A stretch of 64,000 nucleotides of DNA from Candidatus Planktophila lacus (GCF_002287925.1 NZ_CP016769.1:682001-746000), one strand, 5' to 3'. Shown: positions 23,638 to 33,862, counted from the first letter of the stretch. Made by a program: numbers and translations. Notes: generated by a model from the letters alone, not told the origin.

Positions 23638-26511
23638 TTGACTTTAGAACATGGCGCATTTGTTGATCGCCACATAGGTCCAACCCACGCAAATGAAGTT
23701 GCGATGCTTGAGCAACTTGGTTTTAAATCACTCGATACATTCATTTCTGCTGTCGTGCCTTCTGCAATTGCGATGAAAGAACCGCTGGAGAAGTATCTGC
23801 CTAGTGCGGTTACTGAAGTCGAAGCGATCAAGCTACTTCGCCAGATGGCTTCCGAGAACCAAGTCTTTACTTCACTTATCGGCACCGGTTATTACGGAAC
23901 GGTTACTCCTGCGGTTATTAAACGAAACGTTTTAGAGAATCCCGCCTGGTATACGGCTTACACACCGTACCAACCTGAAATTTCCCAAGGACGCTTGGAA
24001 GCGCTATTTGCTTTTCAAACAGTTGTCTGCGATCTCACCGGTTTAACTATTGCTAACGCATCAATGCTCGATGAAGGTACTGCAGCAGCTGAGGCTATGA
24101 CGCTGGCCCGCCGCAATTTCAAGGGCTCGGACGATGCGATATTTGTAATCGATTCATCACTTCATCCACAGAGCAAAGCCGTTGTCATTACTCGCGCTAA
24201 GCCACTGGGTATCAAAGTTGTTGAAGTAGATATCAAGTCCGCTGCTGATATTTCTGGCATCGAATACTTCGGTGTTCTTGTTCAGTACCCAAACACTTTT
24301 GGCGAGATAAACGATTATTCTGATTTAGCGGAAGAAATTCATAGTAAAGACGCCTACTTAATTGCAGCAACAGATCTCTTAGCTTTGACCTTACTGAAGG
24401 CTCCGGGGGAGTGGGGCGCAGATGTCGCAATCGGTAGCGCACAACGCTTCGGTGTCCCTATGGGATTCGGCGGACCACATGCTGGTTTCATGTCAGTGCG
24501 GACAGGTTTAGAACGTTCACTGCCCGGTCGCTTAATCGGCCAGAGCGTCGATGTTCATGGAAATCCCGCATTTCGTTTAGCGTTGCAGACTCGCGAACAA
24601 CATATCCGCCGCGATAAAGCCACTAGCAATATTTGTACTGCTCAAGTACTGCTTGCGAATATGAGCGCCTTCTACGCAATGTGGCACGGCCCAGTTGGTC
24701 TAAAGAAGATCGCCAACCGCGTTCACGGACTTACACATATATTCGCAACTGCACTTACTTCAAAGGGCTTCAAGATTGCTAATGAAAGCTACTTTGACAC
24801 GTTAACGATCAACGTTGAATCTGCAGACAAGTTGATGAAGAGCGCCGAAGAGTTAAAGATCAATCTGCGTAAGATTTCGCAGACCCAAGTCGGTATCTCA
24901 TTCGATGAAACAACCACGGTTGATCTCTTAAACCAATTAGCAAAGATCTTTGGTATCTCAATTGATCTTTCAGTGCAGGGGAGTGGTCTTCCAAAGTTCG
25001 CGGTAAGAGAGAGTTCGTACCTGGCGCATCCAGTCTTTAATACCTATCACTCCGAAACTTCAATGATGCGTTACCTGCGCATGCTCTCTGATCGCGACCT
25101 TGCGCTTGATCGCACAATGATTCCGCTTGGATCTTGCACGATGAAGTTAAATGCGGCAACCGAGATGGAAGCGGTAACTTGGCCTGAATTCTCGGCGCTG
25201 CATCCATTCTCACCTGCTAACCAGAGCGCAGGATCGCGCCGAATGATTAAGGAGCTCTCTGATTGGTTGGTTGCAATCACCGGGTATGACGCAGTTTCTC
25301 TGCAACCAAATGCTGGTAGCCAAGGGGAGTTTGCTGGCTTGCTCGCAATCCGCAATTACCATGATTCACGCGGTGACAAACATCGCACCATCTGCTTGAT
25401 TCCATCGAGTGCTCACGGCACAAATGCCGCAAGTGCTGTAATGGCGGGTATGCAGGTTGTCGTTGTCTCTTGTGATGAACTCGGAAACGTTTCAGTTGCA
25501 GATATCAAAGAGAAGATCGCAGAACACGGTGCCAATCTCGCTGCCCTGATGGTGACTTACCCATCTACGCATGGAGTATTTGAGTCTGCGATCGGTGAAA
25601 TCTGCGAGTTGGTACATGCAGCAGGCGGTCAGGTCTACGTTGATGGTGCAAATTTGAATGCGTTAGTTGGTCTTGCGCAACCTGGAAAGTTTGGCGCAGA
25701 TGTTTCGCACTTAAATCTCCATAAAACATTTTGTATTCCGCATGGCGGTGGGGGACCGGGAGTAGGTCCAGTAATCGCACGTGCGCACTTAGCGCCATTC
25801 TTGCCAAACCATCCACTTGATGAAACAGCTGGCCCTGTAACAGGGCCAGGTCCAATTTCGGCAGCGCCATTTGGTTCAGCAAGTATCTTGCCGATCTCTT
25901 GGAGTTACATCCGAATGATGGGGGGAGCAGGGTTAACTCATGCCACCCAAGTTGCGATCTTGTCTGCCAACTACATGGCAAAGAAATTAGCTCCTTACTT
26001 TCCAATTTTGTATACCGCTGAAAGCGGGTTAATTGCTCACGAGTGCATCTTGGATCTCCGTGAAATCACCAAGGTGAGTGGTGTAACTGTCGATGACATC
26101 GCAAAGCGTTTAATGGATTTCGGTTTCCATGCGCCAACGATGAGCTTCCCAGTTCCTGGAACTCTGATGATCGAACCAACTGAATCCGAAGATGTGCGAG
26201 AGATGGATCGCTTTATCAACGCCATGGTTGAGATCCACCGAGAGATTTCCGAGATAACTGTTGGGGCTATTGCAGTTGAAGATTCAGCGCTACGCCATGC
26301 ACCTCATACAGCTGGCGCAGTCGTAAATAGCCAGTGGGATCGTCGTTATTCACGCGAAATGGGAGCCTTTCCAGCGCCCGCTAGCGGCCTTATAAGCGGT
26401 GAACTGATCGGAACTGCCGGTAAGTATTGGCCTAGCGTTGGTCGTATCGATGGCGCTTACGGTGATCGCAACCTTGTCTGCTCATGCGCACCGATCGAGT
26501 CGTACGCCTAA
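23638..26511 (+). CDS. gcvP: Glycine dehydrogenase (decarboxylating), P protein
   Basis: 957 aa, the single-chain form with two related PLP-enzyme halves. It decarboxylates glycine and passes the methylamine to GcvH. The N terminus [21 protein letters not shown], the block [20 protein letters not shown] near 582 and the PLP-lysine region [20 protein letters not shown] near 690 are diagnostic. It begins at TTG with GGGGGAG five bases upstream. Together with gcvH (20635) it feeds one-carbon units from glycine. It is the last + strand gene before the dif-like site. Confidence 0.97.
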   Translation: MTLEHGAFVDRHIGPTHANEVAMLEQLGFKSLDTFISAVVPSAIAMKEPLEKYLPSAVTEVEAIKLLRQMASENQVFTSLIGTGYYGTVTPAVIKRNVLENPAWYTAYTPYQPEISQGRLEALFAFQTVVCDLTGLTIANASMLDEGTAAAEAMTLARRNFKGSDDAIFVIDSSLHPQSKAVVITRAKPLGIKVVEVDIKSAADISGIEYFGVLVQYPNTFGEINDYSDLAEEIHSKDAYLIAATDLLALTLLKAPGEWGADVAIGSAQRFGVPMGFGGPHAGFMSVRTGLERSLPGRLIGQSVDVHGNPAFRLALQTREQHIRRDKATSNICTAQVLLANMSAFYAMWHGPVGLKKIANRVHGLTHIFATALTSKGFKIANESYFDTLTINVESADKLMKSAEELKINLRKISQTQVGISFDETTTVDLLNQLAKIFGISIDLSVQGSGLPKFAVRESSYLAHPVFNTYHSETSMMRYLRMLSDRDLALDRTMIPLGSCTMKLNAATEMEAVTWPEFSALHPFSPANQSAGSRRMIKELSDWLVAITGYDAVSLQPNAGSQGEFAGLLAIRNYHDSRGDKHRTICLIPSSAHGTNAASAVMAGMQVVVVSCDELGNVSVADIKEKIAEHGANLAALMVTYPSTHGVFESAIGEICELVHAAGGQVYVDGANLNALVGLAQPGKFGADVSHLNLHKTFCIPHGGGGPGVGPVIARAHLAPFLPNHPLDETAGPVTGPGPISAAPFGSASILPISWSYIRMMGGAGLTHATQVAILSANYMAKKLAPYFPILYTAESGLIAHECILDLREITKVSGVTVDDIAKRLMDFGFHAPTMSFPVPGTLMIEPTESEDVREMDRFINAMVEIHREISEITVGAIAVEDSALRHAPHTAGAVVNSQWDRRYSREMGAFPAPASGLISGELIGTAGKYWPSVGRIDGAYGDRNLVCSCAPIESYA

Positions 26512-26547
26512 TTAGCGCCTAAATTCCGCGGGGTAGAGCTAATTTAG
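26510..26547. other. Interleaved inverted repeats next to dif
   Basis: AATTAGC (26510-16) pairs with GCTAATT (26538-44), and CTAAATT (26519-25) pairs with AATTTAG (26541-47). The two 7-bp stems exclude each other. They lie between the end of gcvP and the dif-like site, 38 bases that separate two convergent genes. They may be a weak two-way terminator; no T-run supports this strongly. Confidence 0.4.
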
Positions 26548-26549
26548 TA

Positions 26550-27305
26550 TTACTTAACATAATGTAACTTATCGGCGTTAGGTCTAAGTATGCGTGAGAT
26601 GCCCCAGCGGGTCGTCTGCAGCAACGCCTCAACAACTATTGCCTGCGACATCTTAGAAACGCCATTTATCCGTTCTACAAAGGTAATTGGAACTTCAATT
26701 TCTTTCGCACCAGCAAGATGGGCAGCAAGTGCCATTTCGATTTGGTAGCAATAACCAGTTGCCTGCATATCGCTAAGTTTTAAAGTTTTGAGTAGATCAA
26801 CGCTGTAAACCCGGAAACCACCAGTTAAGTCATTAAGCGGGATTCCAAGGGCCAATTTGGCATATGCAGTGCCAGCTCGCGATAGATATTGACGCCGCTT
26901 TGGCCAATTAACAACCGATCCGCCAGGTATCCATCTAGTGCCAAGAACAATCAATTTTCCAGGAGTTATTGCACCGATCATCTTCTCTAGATCGACAACT
27001 CGGTGTGATCCATCAGCATCCATAGTTATTACATGGGTGTAACTCGAATCAGCGAGGACTTGTAGAAAACCGGCGCGATAAGCAGCGCCTAATCCGCCTT
27101 TACCGGGTCTGCGAAGTATCGATACCCAGGGAAGATGCAATTTATCGACAATTTTTGCAGTGCCATCTGGCGAATTATCATCGATAACAATGACATCAAA
27201 ATTCCTCGCCTTATTTAAGCGAAAACCAGCCAGCTGATCTAGAAGTTCAACAATTGAAACTGCTTCGTTGTAGGTTGGAATCAGAAGTGCAATCTTGATA
27301 GTCAT
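26550..27305 (-). CDS. Polyprenol-phosphate mannose synthase-like glycosyltransferase
   Basis: 251 aa, GT2 family. The N-terminal nucleotide-sugar fold IALLIPTYNEAVSIVELLDQL, VIVIDDNSPDGTAKIVD and the acidic motif ITMDADGSH near 90, plus NDLTGGFRVYSVDLLK near 160, match dolichol-phosphate-mannose synthases (Ppm1/DPM1). No membrane domain is attached. In M. tuberculosis the same enzyme is fused to Lnt (Rv2051c); here lnt is a separate gene immediately upstream with an ATGA overlap. It would supply mannosyl donor for lipoglycans or protein mannosylation. Its last nine codons (NADKLHYVK) are the dif-like site. Confidence 0.92.
   Translation of the reverse strand: MTIKIALLIPTYNEAVSIVELLDQLAGFRLNKARNFDVIVIDDNSPDGTAKIVDKLHLPWVSILRRPGKGGLGAAYRAGFLQVLADSSYTHVITMDADGSHRVVDLEKMIGAITPGKLIVLGTRWIPGGSVVNWPKRRQYLSRAGTAYAKLALGIPLNDLTGGFRVYSVDLLKTLKLSDMQATGYCYQIEMALAAHLAGAKEIEVPITFVERINGVSKMSQAIVVEALLQTTRWGISRILRPNADKLHYVK
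26552..26579 (-). other. dif: dif-like XerC/XerD recombination site
   Basis: On the + strand the site reads as an 11-base arm ACTTAACATAA, a 6-base centre TGTAAC and an 11-base arm TTATCGGCGTT. The first arm, read on the - strand, is TTATGTTAAGT, ten of eleven bases identical to the E. coli XerD arm. The other arm, AACGCCGATAA, keeps the inner ATAA and 6 of 11 bases of the E. coli XerC arm, which is the variable one between phyla. The 11-6-11 layout is exact. It overlaps the last codons and ends just before the stop of the - strand glycosyltransferase. Gene direction and a polar heptamer both switch here. Confidence 0.88.
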
Positions 27306-28687
27306 CGCGAGACCTTTCTGCGAATTCCTATTGCGAAGATAAGAGAAGCAAATAGTACGAGAAGGGGAGCCACTGCCCCTAGACGATCAGATAAGGTCTG
27401 ATATATCGAAATTTTAAGATCTCCAGAGATCGAAGTTGAAATGTTTTCAGTTGTTTGGGATGTCACAGCGCCATTATTATCGATAAATGCAGAGATACCA
27501 ACGGTAGAAACGCTGAGAATCTCGCGAGAATGCTCAACTGCGCGGATTCTAGTAATTGCTAGTTGCTGTGCGCTTTCGGCGGTATTTGCAAAGGTCGCGC
27601 TATTTGTTTGAACAATAATTGCACCAGACTGATTCGCGCTCTCGCGAACCAAACCATCGTGGATGATTTCATAGCAAATGATCGGTGCTACTTGATATCC
27701 GCCAATTTCATGCGAAACAAAGCCCTGACCAGGTTTAAAATCGTTTACCGACTTGGCATATGGAGAAACAATTTCAGCGATTCGGCGCAGCGGCATGTAC
27801 TCACCAAAAGGGGTCAAGTAGCGCTTGATATAAGTTGATTGCACCGCTCCGGACTTGTCATACATCACTGAAGCATTAGCTGGCGATCCTTGTTCTGTAA
27901 GAACCACTCCTGCAATCAGCGGGGTATCTATCTCTTTAACCACCGTTTTAATGTCCGCGAGAACTTCGGGATAGTTTCGCGGATCAATGTCAATGGCATT
28001 TTCTGGCCAAACAACTGCATCGTACTTTTGATTCACAAGTTTACGCGTTGTGTCGCGATGTAGGTAGAAGACGGCTTTCGCCCTCGAATTGAATTCAAGC
28101 CCAACTGAAGGTGTATTTCCTTGAATCGCAATTAACGAAATCTTTTCTGGCGCAGTTGGATTATTCGGTAAGAAGTTAACGATTAGGAAACCAACTGCGA
28201 CAAGAGTGAGTGCCCGAACTTTAAGGCGGGTTAAGGCCAGCGCAGAAAGTAAGGTCGAAAAGCTAAGTAGCAGTACTCCCCCAATCGAAACTAATGGAAG
28301 GAGCGGTGATTCAACTTGGCTGAAGGCAATTCTGGTCCAGGCAAATCCACCAAATGGAAAGCGCGCCCGCAACTCTTCGCAGATCAAAAAGGTGAGGAGA
28401 ACCCAACGAAGCGAACTTGTTCTGCGGTAAACCCATCCAACTGGAAGATAGAAAGAAGCTTGCAGCAAAGTGAGCAAGAGCCAAGGTAGTGCTCCGACGT
28501 ACTTACTACTCCAATGCAGAACTATGCCGTTAAGAATCGCTCCGAAGACGAATGAGGCTAGGACTGGTCTTTTACTCTTCGACAGCCCTCTAAAGAAAAG
28601 CGCGTATCCAACGAGCGCGAGATACCAAAGGCCTATTGGCTCAAACGCCGCACTTACTAAGAGTGCAGAAAATAAGAAGTTCACCAT
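27302..28687 (-). CDS. lnt: Apolipoprotein N-acyltransferase
   Basis: 461 aa membrane enzyme that N-acylates the lipoprotein Cys. About six hydrophobic helices (1-~165) precede a nitrilase-like domain with the Glu in DAVVWPENAIDID near 225, the Lys in YIKRYLTPFGEYMPL near 285 and the Cys in VAPIICYEIIHDG near 340, so all three catalytic residues are present. A final hydrophobic helix ends the protein. It starts inside the exonuclease stop (7-base overlap) and its stop overlaps the glycosyltransferase start. The pairing with a Ppm-type enzyme is the actinobacterial norm. Confidence 0.94.
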   Translation of the reverse strand: MVNFLFSALLVSAAFEPIGLWYLALVGYALFFRGLSKSKRPVLASFVFGAILNGIVLHWSSKYVGALPWLLLTLLQASFYLPVGWVYRRTSSLRWVLLTFLICEELRARFPFGGFAWTRIAFSQVESPLLPLVSIGGVLLLSFSTLLSALALTRLKVRALTLVAVGFLIVNFLPNNPTAPEKISLIAIQGNTPSVGLEFNSRAKAVFYLHRDTTRKLVNQKYDAVVWPENAIDIDPRNYPEVLADIKTVVKEIDTPLIAGVVLTEQGSPANASVMYDKSGAVQSTYIKRYLTPFGEYMPLRRIAEIVSPYAKSVNDFKPGQGFVSHEIGGYQVAPIICYEIIHDGLVRESANQSGAIIVQTNSATFANTAESAQQLAITRIRAVEHSREILSVSTVGISAFIDNNGAVTSQTTENISTSISGDLKISIYQTLSDRLGAVAPLLVLFASLIFAIGIRRKVSR

Positions 28688-29583
28688 TTGAGTGCAGTGA
28701 TCAACCGATCAACGCTTGCGCCAAGTCCGTAGCGTTCCTTGATCTCATAAATCTTTGAAAGATCAGCTGGTTTCTGCGGCATCGAGATATCGAGTTTTGG
28801 AAGGGCGACATCTCTTGCGCAGTTGACCAAAGTAGGTGCGATCTTTAAATAATCTGCGCCTTCAATTATCTTCTTAGCAAGGGCTGGCTTTAAAGATGGG
28901 TGCGCGTCACGAGCTCCTTGCTGGGCTTCATCGACGTCTGCAAAGTTGTTTGCAATCAGCGCTGCGCCTTTCTCACCAATCCCCTTAACACCAGGAAGTC
29001 CGTCTGAAGGATCGCCTCTAAACATCGCAAATAGGGCGTAACGATCACCGGGAATCGCATACTTGCGAGATATCCACGCTTTATCGACTAGATCGTGCTG
29101 AGATAAACCCTTTGCTAGATAAACAACCTTTACATCACGTTTGTCATCGACCAACTGAAAGAGATCTCGATCTCCAGTAACAATTCGAGTTGGGCCAGGT
29201 TCTTTAACCGCAAAGGTCGCCATAACATCATCGGCCTCATAGTCATCTACACCGACCATCGGAATTCCAAATTCATCAAGAAGATCTAGCAAGATCGGAA
29301 TCTGAGGTGTCAATAAATCTGGTTCTTCTTCGCCTTCGCCATCTTCCTCCAGGCGGTTAGCTTTGTAATCAGGGAAAATATCTACTCGCCATGAGGGGCG
29401 CCAATCCCCCTCGATGCAAGCCACAATACGATTTGGTGAATACATGCCAATAAGGCGTGCCGTCATATCCAGGTAGCCGCGTATTGCATTCACAGGCGTT
29501 CCATCGGGTGCGAGCAAGGTATCTGGCATTCCATAGTAAGCGCGATACCAGAGAGAAGCGCTATCAAGCAGCATTAAAGTCAT
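28681..29583 (-). CDS. 5'-3' exonuclease (PolI N-domain type)
   Basis: 300 aa. It matches the free-standing FEN-like nuclease of actinobacteria (Rv2090 group). The acidic metal-binding residues appear in MLLDSASLWYRAYYG, VDDYEADDVMATFA near 118, RIVTGDRDLFQLVDD near 134 and the helix-hairpin-helix DPSDGLPGVKGIGEKGAALI near 190. It probably removes RNA primers or 5' flaps. ATGA overlap with helY upstream. It has no polymerase domain, so it is not a truncated polA. Confidence 0.9.
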   Translation of the reverse strand: MTLMLLDSASLWYRAYYGMPDTLLAPDGTPVNAIRGYLDMTARLIGMYSPNRIVACIEGDWRPSWRVDIFPDYKANRLEEDGEGEEEPDLLTPQIPILLDLLDEFGIPMVGVDDYEADDVMATFAVKEPGPTRIVTGDRDLFQLVDDKRDVKVVYLAKGLSQHDLVDKAWISRKYAIPGDRYALFAMFRGDPSDGLPGVKGIGEKGAALIANNFADVDEAQQGARDAHPSLKPALAKKIIEGADYLKIAPTLVNCARDVALPKLDISMPQKPADLSKIYEIKERYGLGASVDRLITALKW

Positions 29584-31955
29584 AGGTCATCCACCATATA
29601 TGAAACTACGCCGCGATCTAAACGCTTGATCGCCTCTCGACAAACTGGACGTAACTTCTCGCTGGCACCGGCGATCTGCATCAGTAGATCCATCAACTGC
29701 TTAGCTGAACGAACAAAATCTCCGACCGACATATCCGAACCCTTTAGAACGTTGGTTAACGAATTGCCCTGTGCCCAACGATAAGAGATATAGGCAAAAC
29801 CGAAATCGGGTTCCTTCTGAGTTTTTACATCAAACTCGTTCTCGATATCTTCAAGTTTGGCCCAAAGTTTGGTGATCTCAACAAGTGCGTTAGTGACGTT
29901 TTGATGTGGCATTTTTGGTGCGTATTCATCGCGAGATCTTGATTGAAAGATCATGCATGAGACAACGGATAAAAGTTCCGGAGCAGATAACTCATCGAGA
30001 ATTCCATTACGAATAGTTTCGGTTAAAAGAAGATCTGATTCTGCGTAAATCTTGGCGAGGATCTTGCCTTGCGGAAGTGGCTTCTCCCCCTCGATATATC
30101 CGAGATGGGTCAATACATCACAAATGCGGTCAAAAGTTTTTGCGATAACGTGGGTACGGTTCTCGACTCTTCCACGTAAGCCTTCGGATTCACGGTGCAA
30201 GCGTTCAGCGCGCTCAGCAAAGCGGGCGTGGGTTTCGCGATCGTTACATGAATGGCAGGGATGTGATCGCGTGCTGCGGCGCAGGCCGTCAATCTCATTC
30301 TCCATATGCTGACGCTGGCGATTATCAAAAGTTTTACGGCCATCACGTTTGGAGAGCAGCTTCTCTAACTCTTTAATCTCACTTCGCAATCTGGCATAAC
30401 TTTCGAAGTCACCTAAGTGGCATTCGGCGCTAGCCATTAACTCAAGTCGCGCAGTTTCATTCTTCTTAATTTGCTTTACCAAGCCAACTACAGCGCGATC
30501 GGCTTGGAACTGCGCAAACGAAGATTCCAAACTTCCGTGGGCTCGCTCTCGACCAAATCGTGCGATTAGATTTATCGCCATGTTGTAGGTTGGAGTAAAT
30601 GAAGAACGAAGCGGATAAGTTCTTGTAGATGCCAAGCTCGCCGCCATCGCTGAATCCACCGTTGGTGACCATTGCACAACAGCATTTCCCTCAATATCGA
30701 TACCGCGTCTACCTGCACGTCCAGTTAACTGGGTGTACTCCCCCGGCGTAATCGGAACGTGGGCTTCACCATTCCACTTAGTTAACTTATCTAGGACTAC
30801 AGTTCGTGCCGGCATGTTGATACCTAGAGCAAGGGTTTCGGTGGCAAAGACTGCCTTAACAAGTCCGCGTTGAAAGAGATCTTCGATCGCATTTTTAAAT
30901 GAGGGAAGTAAACCGGCATGGTGCGCGGCTATGCCACGCTCCAGAGCAGTGATCCATTCGCGATACCCAAGCACCTCTAGATCTTCTTCAGGCAAGTTAG
31001 CGGTGTAGCGCTCGGCAGTTTTGAGAATCTGGGCGCGTTCTTCGGTATTGGTTAACTTAATTCCAGCGGCCAAACATTGCTTAACTGCCGCATCACATCC
31101 CATACGCGAGAAGATAAAAGTAATTGCGGGTAACAAGTTTTCGCGCTGTAGCTTTTCAATAATCTCTGGGCGGGATAAACGCGATTCGGATGCTCCCCAT
31201 TGCTCGCGTCGATGACGCGGAATCTTTACCTTTCGCATCGCCTCGCGTTCGGCAGCCAAGATCTCGGGGTTAACTTTGCCAGGGCTTGAGAACAAGTCGA
31301 TCAGAGATGAGTTGATTAAAATATGTTGATAGAGCGGAATCGGGCGATGCTCGCTCAAGATCACATGGGTTTCACCACGTACTTCCCCGAGCCATTCACC
31401 GAACTCTTCAGCGTTAGAAACCGTTGCAGATAGTGAGATAACCTGAACAGATTCCATCAGGTGAATCAGAACCTCTTCCCAAACAGCACCACGGAACTTA
31501 TCCGCCAGATAATGAACCTCATCCATAACAACTGAACCTAAATTGGTCAGCGTTGAAGAGCCGGCATAGAGCATGTTCCGCAGAACTTCTGTGGTCATAA
31601 CCAAGATATCTGCTTCGGAATTAATATTGGTATCGCCAGTTAAGAGACCAACGCGATCTTCACCGAACCGATCTACAAACTCTTGAAATTTCTGATTTGA
31701 TAGCGCTTTAATCGGAGTGGTGTAGAAACACTTCTTGCCGTTACGCAGTGCAAGGGATGCCGCGAACTCTCCAACGACCGTCTTTCCTGCACCTGTTGGA
31801 GCAGCAACTAAAACGCCATGTCCGCTTTCGACCGCGTGACAGGCTTGGATCTGGAAATCATCAAATGGGAACTTTGATTCGGCTAGAAAATCTTCAGTTA
31901 CAGCGTGCTTACTTCGACTCTTTGCAGCGGCGAATTTTTCAGCAGGCGTACTCAC
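29580..31955 (-). CDS. helY: Ski2-like DEVH-box helicase HelY
   Basis: 791 aa from the GTG chosen. Motif I AAPTGAGKTVVGEFA near 45, the DEVH box VVMDEVHYLAD near 144, SLSATVSNAEEFG, and C-terminal TETLALGINMPARTVVLD with QLTGRAGRRGID near 410 define a superfamily 2 helicase of the Ski2/Mtr4 class, followed by the DSHCT-like helical end. The role is thought to be RNA processing. An in-frame TTG/ATG further upstream is open, but the GTG at 31955 forms a GTGA overlap with the upstream stop and starts the protein VSTPAEKF, so it is preferred. HelY next to tatC is a conserved actinobacterial order. Confidence 0.95.
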   Translation of the reverse strand: MSTPAEKFAAAKSRSKHAVTEDFLAESKFPFDDFQIQACHAVESGHGVLVAAPTGAGKTVVGEFAASLALRNGKKCFYTTPIKALSNQKFQEFVDRFGEDRVGLLTGDTNINSEADILVMTTEVLRNMLYAGSSTLTNLGSVVMDEVHYLADKFRGAVWEEVLIHLMESVQVISLSATVSNAEEFGEWLGEVRGETHVILSEHRPIPLYQHILINSSLIDLFSSPGKVNPEILAAEREAMRKVKIPRHRREQWGASESRLSRPEIIEKLQRENLLPAITFIFSRMGCDAAVKQCLAAGIKLTNTEERAQILKTAERYTANLPEEDLEVLGYREWITALERGIAAHHAGLLPSFKNAIEDLFQRGLVKAVFATETLALGINMPARTVVLDKLTKWNGEAHVPITPGEYTQLTGRAGRRGIDIEGNAVVQWSPTVDSAMAASLASTRTYPLRSSFTPTYNMAINLIARFGRERAHGSLESSFAQFQADRAVVGLVKQIKKNETARLELMASAECHLGDFESYARLRSEIKELEKLLSKRDGRKTFDNRQRQHMENEIDGLRRSTRSHPCHSCNDRETHARFAERAERLHRESEGLRGRVENRTHVIAKTFDRICDVLTHLGYIEGEKPLPQGKILAKIYAESDLLLTETIRNGILDELSAPELLSVVSCMIFQSRSRDEYAPKMPHQNVTNALVEITKLWAKLEDIENEFDVKTQKEPDFGFAYISYRWAQGNSLTNVLKGSDMSVGDFVRSAKQLMDLLMQIAGASEKLRPVCREAIKRLDRGVVSYMVDDL

Positions 31956-32827
31956 GGGGTCCACGATAGTCCAGCACCTGCCATACATTCCGCACGAACT
32001 GGCAAACCTCCGATTCGCTCACCATCGGCATACGCAACGGCAGCAGAAGTGATGGAGACACGTGCACTGCGATAAATGCGCACTTGAGGGTGTCCGATAT
32101 GAGCGCCCTTAAATACCTTTGGAAAGACCTTGATAAATTCCAATTTGCTCACGGGATGCAGAATCATCACATCAAAGAGTCCATCGGTCATCGATGCATC
32201 AGGGCAGACTTGCATGCCTCCCCCGTAACTCTTGCCATTTGCAACGGCGATAAGCATCGCCTCAACTTGAAGTAACTGGGTATCCAATTCAATTGTGTAA
32301 GAAATCGGCGCAAATCTTGGTAACTCCATCGCTATCGCGAAGTTGTATTTCATCGGTCCTTTAGGCCAACTCATGGTGTTGGCTCGCTCGTTTACCACTG
32401 AATCGAAACCTGTTGAGAGTATTGCGCCAAACCATTCCGAATCAACCATTCCAAGATCAATTGCAGTCGGTTGCGTTGTTGTCACAAAATCTAATTGCTT
32501 AGTAATCGAGTCAAGGCTCCAACCCATGGCTCGAACCAAATCATTGCCAGTTCCTGCCGGAATCACTGAAAATGGGATCTTTCTTGGGGCAACCAATTGG
32601 ATGACGAGATGCGCCAGGCCATCACCGCCAACTGCAATCACGCCCTGACATGGTTGACCTTCGGCTAGATCAAGAAAGTTAGCTAAGTTCTCTTTTAGTT
32701 TATTCGCTGATGTAGCCGTGATAATCGTGTATTCAACTCCGTGCTTTGCGAAGTAACCGGCAACTTCTCTACCGAGAATGGCGCCTTTGCCTCCCCCAGA
32801 TACAGGGTTGATAACGATCGCCCACAC
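31952..32827 (-). CDS. Diacylglycerol kinase-like lipid kinase
   Basis: 291 aa. The DAGK catalytic fold is seen in IVINPVSGGGKGA, GVIAVGGDGLAHLVIQ near 66 and IPAGTGNDLVRAMGW near 90, with a C-terminal DGLFDVMIL region. It phosphorylates a lipid such as diacylglycerol, or possibly a sphingoid or undecaprenyl substrate; the substrate cannot be read. It lies four bases after the tatC stop and overlaps helY at GTGA. The usual GGDGT motif reads GGDGL here, a change in the nucleotide loop. Confidence 0.9.
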   Translation of the reverse strand: MWAIVINPVSGGGKGAILGREVAGYFAKHGVEYTIITATSANKLKENLANFLDLAEGQPCQGVIAVGGDGLAHLVIQLVAPRKIPFSVIPAGTGNDLVRAMGWSLDSITKQLDFVTTTQPTAIDLGMVDSEWFGAILSTGFDSVVNERANTMSWPKGPMKYNFAIAMELPRFAPISYTIELDTQLLQVEAMLIAVANGKSYGGGMQVCPDASMTDGLFDVMILHPVSKLEFIKVFPKVFKGAHIGHPQVRIYRSARVSITSAAVAYADGERIGGLPVRAECMAGAGLSWTP

Positions 32828-32830
32828 GAT

Positions 32831-33607
32831 TTAATCCAGTGGAATTTCTTTTTTAGCTCGCCGCTTGTCATTCCAAAGCGCGAATACGCCCGAAAGCAGG
32901 TACAGAATAATTAGTGGAATAGCTAGAAGAATCATCGATAGTGGGTCGGCACTTGGTGAGAACCCCGCAACAAAGAGAACAATGCAGAAGACCCAAATGC
33001 GCCAAGGTCTGAGAATTGTCACGCCACTTAAGAAGCCAATCAAGTTAAAGGTAACTAGGAAGACAGGAAGTTCAAAGGCTAAGCCAAAGACTAATATTGT
33101 TCGCATTACAAAATCTAGATAATCATCGAATTTAACCAAGTTGTTAAGTGCATCTGGCGTGAAGCCGAATAGAACCTTGATCGCCAAAGGAAGAATTGCG
33201 TAGCCAAGGAAAGTTCCGGCAGCGAAGAATGGAGTAGCGGCGACGAAGAAGAAGACTGAGTTGCGCTTTTCTTTTCGGTGAAGTGCCGGTGCTATAAAGG
33301 CCCATAGTTGATATAGCCAATATGGCGCCGCGATGATCAGCCCGGTAAGTAGCGCGACTTTAATCTGAAGGTTCAATGGACCCAGTACGCCACTGATGTA
33401 GAGAGAACCGCAGGTGTCAGATCCAGTTCTTTGAGCTAGGGCTAAATCGCAAACTGGTTCTGCTAACTTCGCGATAATCTCGTTATAGAAGAACCAGCCA
33501 ATTAACGCGGCGAGCAAGATTGCCGAAACCGAACGAACAATTCTCTTTCTAAACTCGCGTAGATGATCCAACAAAGGCATGCGAGCCGCTTTTGCTCCAG
33601 CCATCAT
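32831..33607 (-). CDS. tatC: Sec-independent translocase TatC
   Basis: 258 aa with six predicted membrane helices. The N-terminal MPLLDHLREFRKRIVRS (signal-peptide recognition), FVAATPFFAAGTFLGY and ELPVFLVTFNLIG segments are those of TatC, the receptor of the twin-arginine export system. tatA lies just upstream (33 bases) on the same strand. No TatB is visible; actinobacteria with a separate tatB usually carry it elsewhere. Confidence 0.95.
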   Translation of the reverse strand: MMAGAKAARMPLLDHLREFRKRIVRSVSAILLAALIGWFFYNEIIAKLAEPVCDLALAQRTGSDTCGSLYISGVLGPLNLQIKVALLTGLIIAAPYWLYQLWAFIAPALHRKEKRNSVFFFVAATPFFAAGTFLGYAILPLAIKVLFGFTPDALNNLVKFDDYLDFVMRTILVFGLAFELPVFLVTFNLIGFLSGVTILRPWRIWVFCIVLFVAGFSPSADPLSMILLAIPLIILYLLSGVFALWNDKRRAKKEIPLD

Positions 33608-33640
33608 GAGAGTAGGACGCGGGCCTAATTACTTACTGAA

Positions 33641-33820
33641 TTACTTAGTTGATGAATCGTCGTCGTTCTTCTTTTCATCCCCATCGTTCTTCATCTCGCT
33701 CTTAAAGATGCGAAGTGATTGACCAAGGGAGCGCGCTGAATCAGGCAGGCGCTTTGCACCGAAGAGAACGATAAAGACCAATAGGACAAGAAGGAGATGA
33801 CTTGGTTGCGCTAAATTCAT
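33641..33820 (-). CDS. tatA: Sec-independent translocase TatA
   Basis: 59 aa from the ATG chosen. One membrane helix ([14 protein letters not shown]) runs into the family motif [22 protein letters not shown], an amphipathic helix, and an acidic/basic tail. It forms the Tat pore. A further in-frame ATG at 33838 would add six residues, but TatA proteins have a very short N terminus before the helix. Neither start has a strong ribosome site. Confidence 0.92.
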   Translation of the reverse strand: MNLAQPSHLLLVLLVFIVLFGAKRLPDSARSLGQSLRIFKSEMKNDGDEKKNDDDSSTK

Positions 33821-33862
33821 AGGTACAAGATATCCCATTAGCGCCAGTATGCGCAGGTGCGC

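Noticed and set aside
12537-26531. A shared 12-mer, TAAATTCCGCGG, at 12537 and next to dif at 26520.
   Set aside because: Many exact 12-mer pairs are expected by chance in 64 kb; one copy is in the coding end of the gene at 12536.
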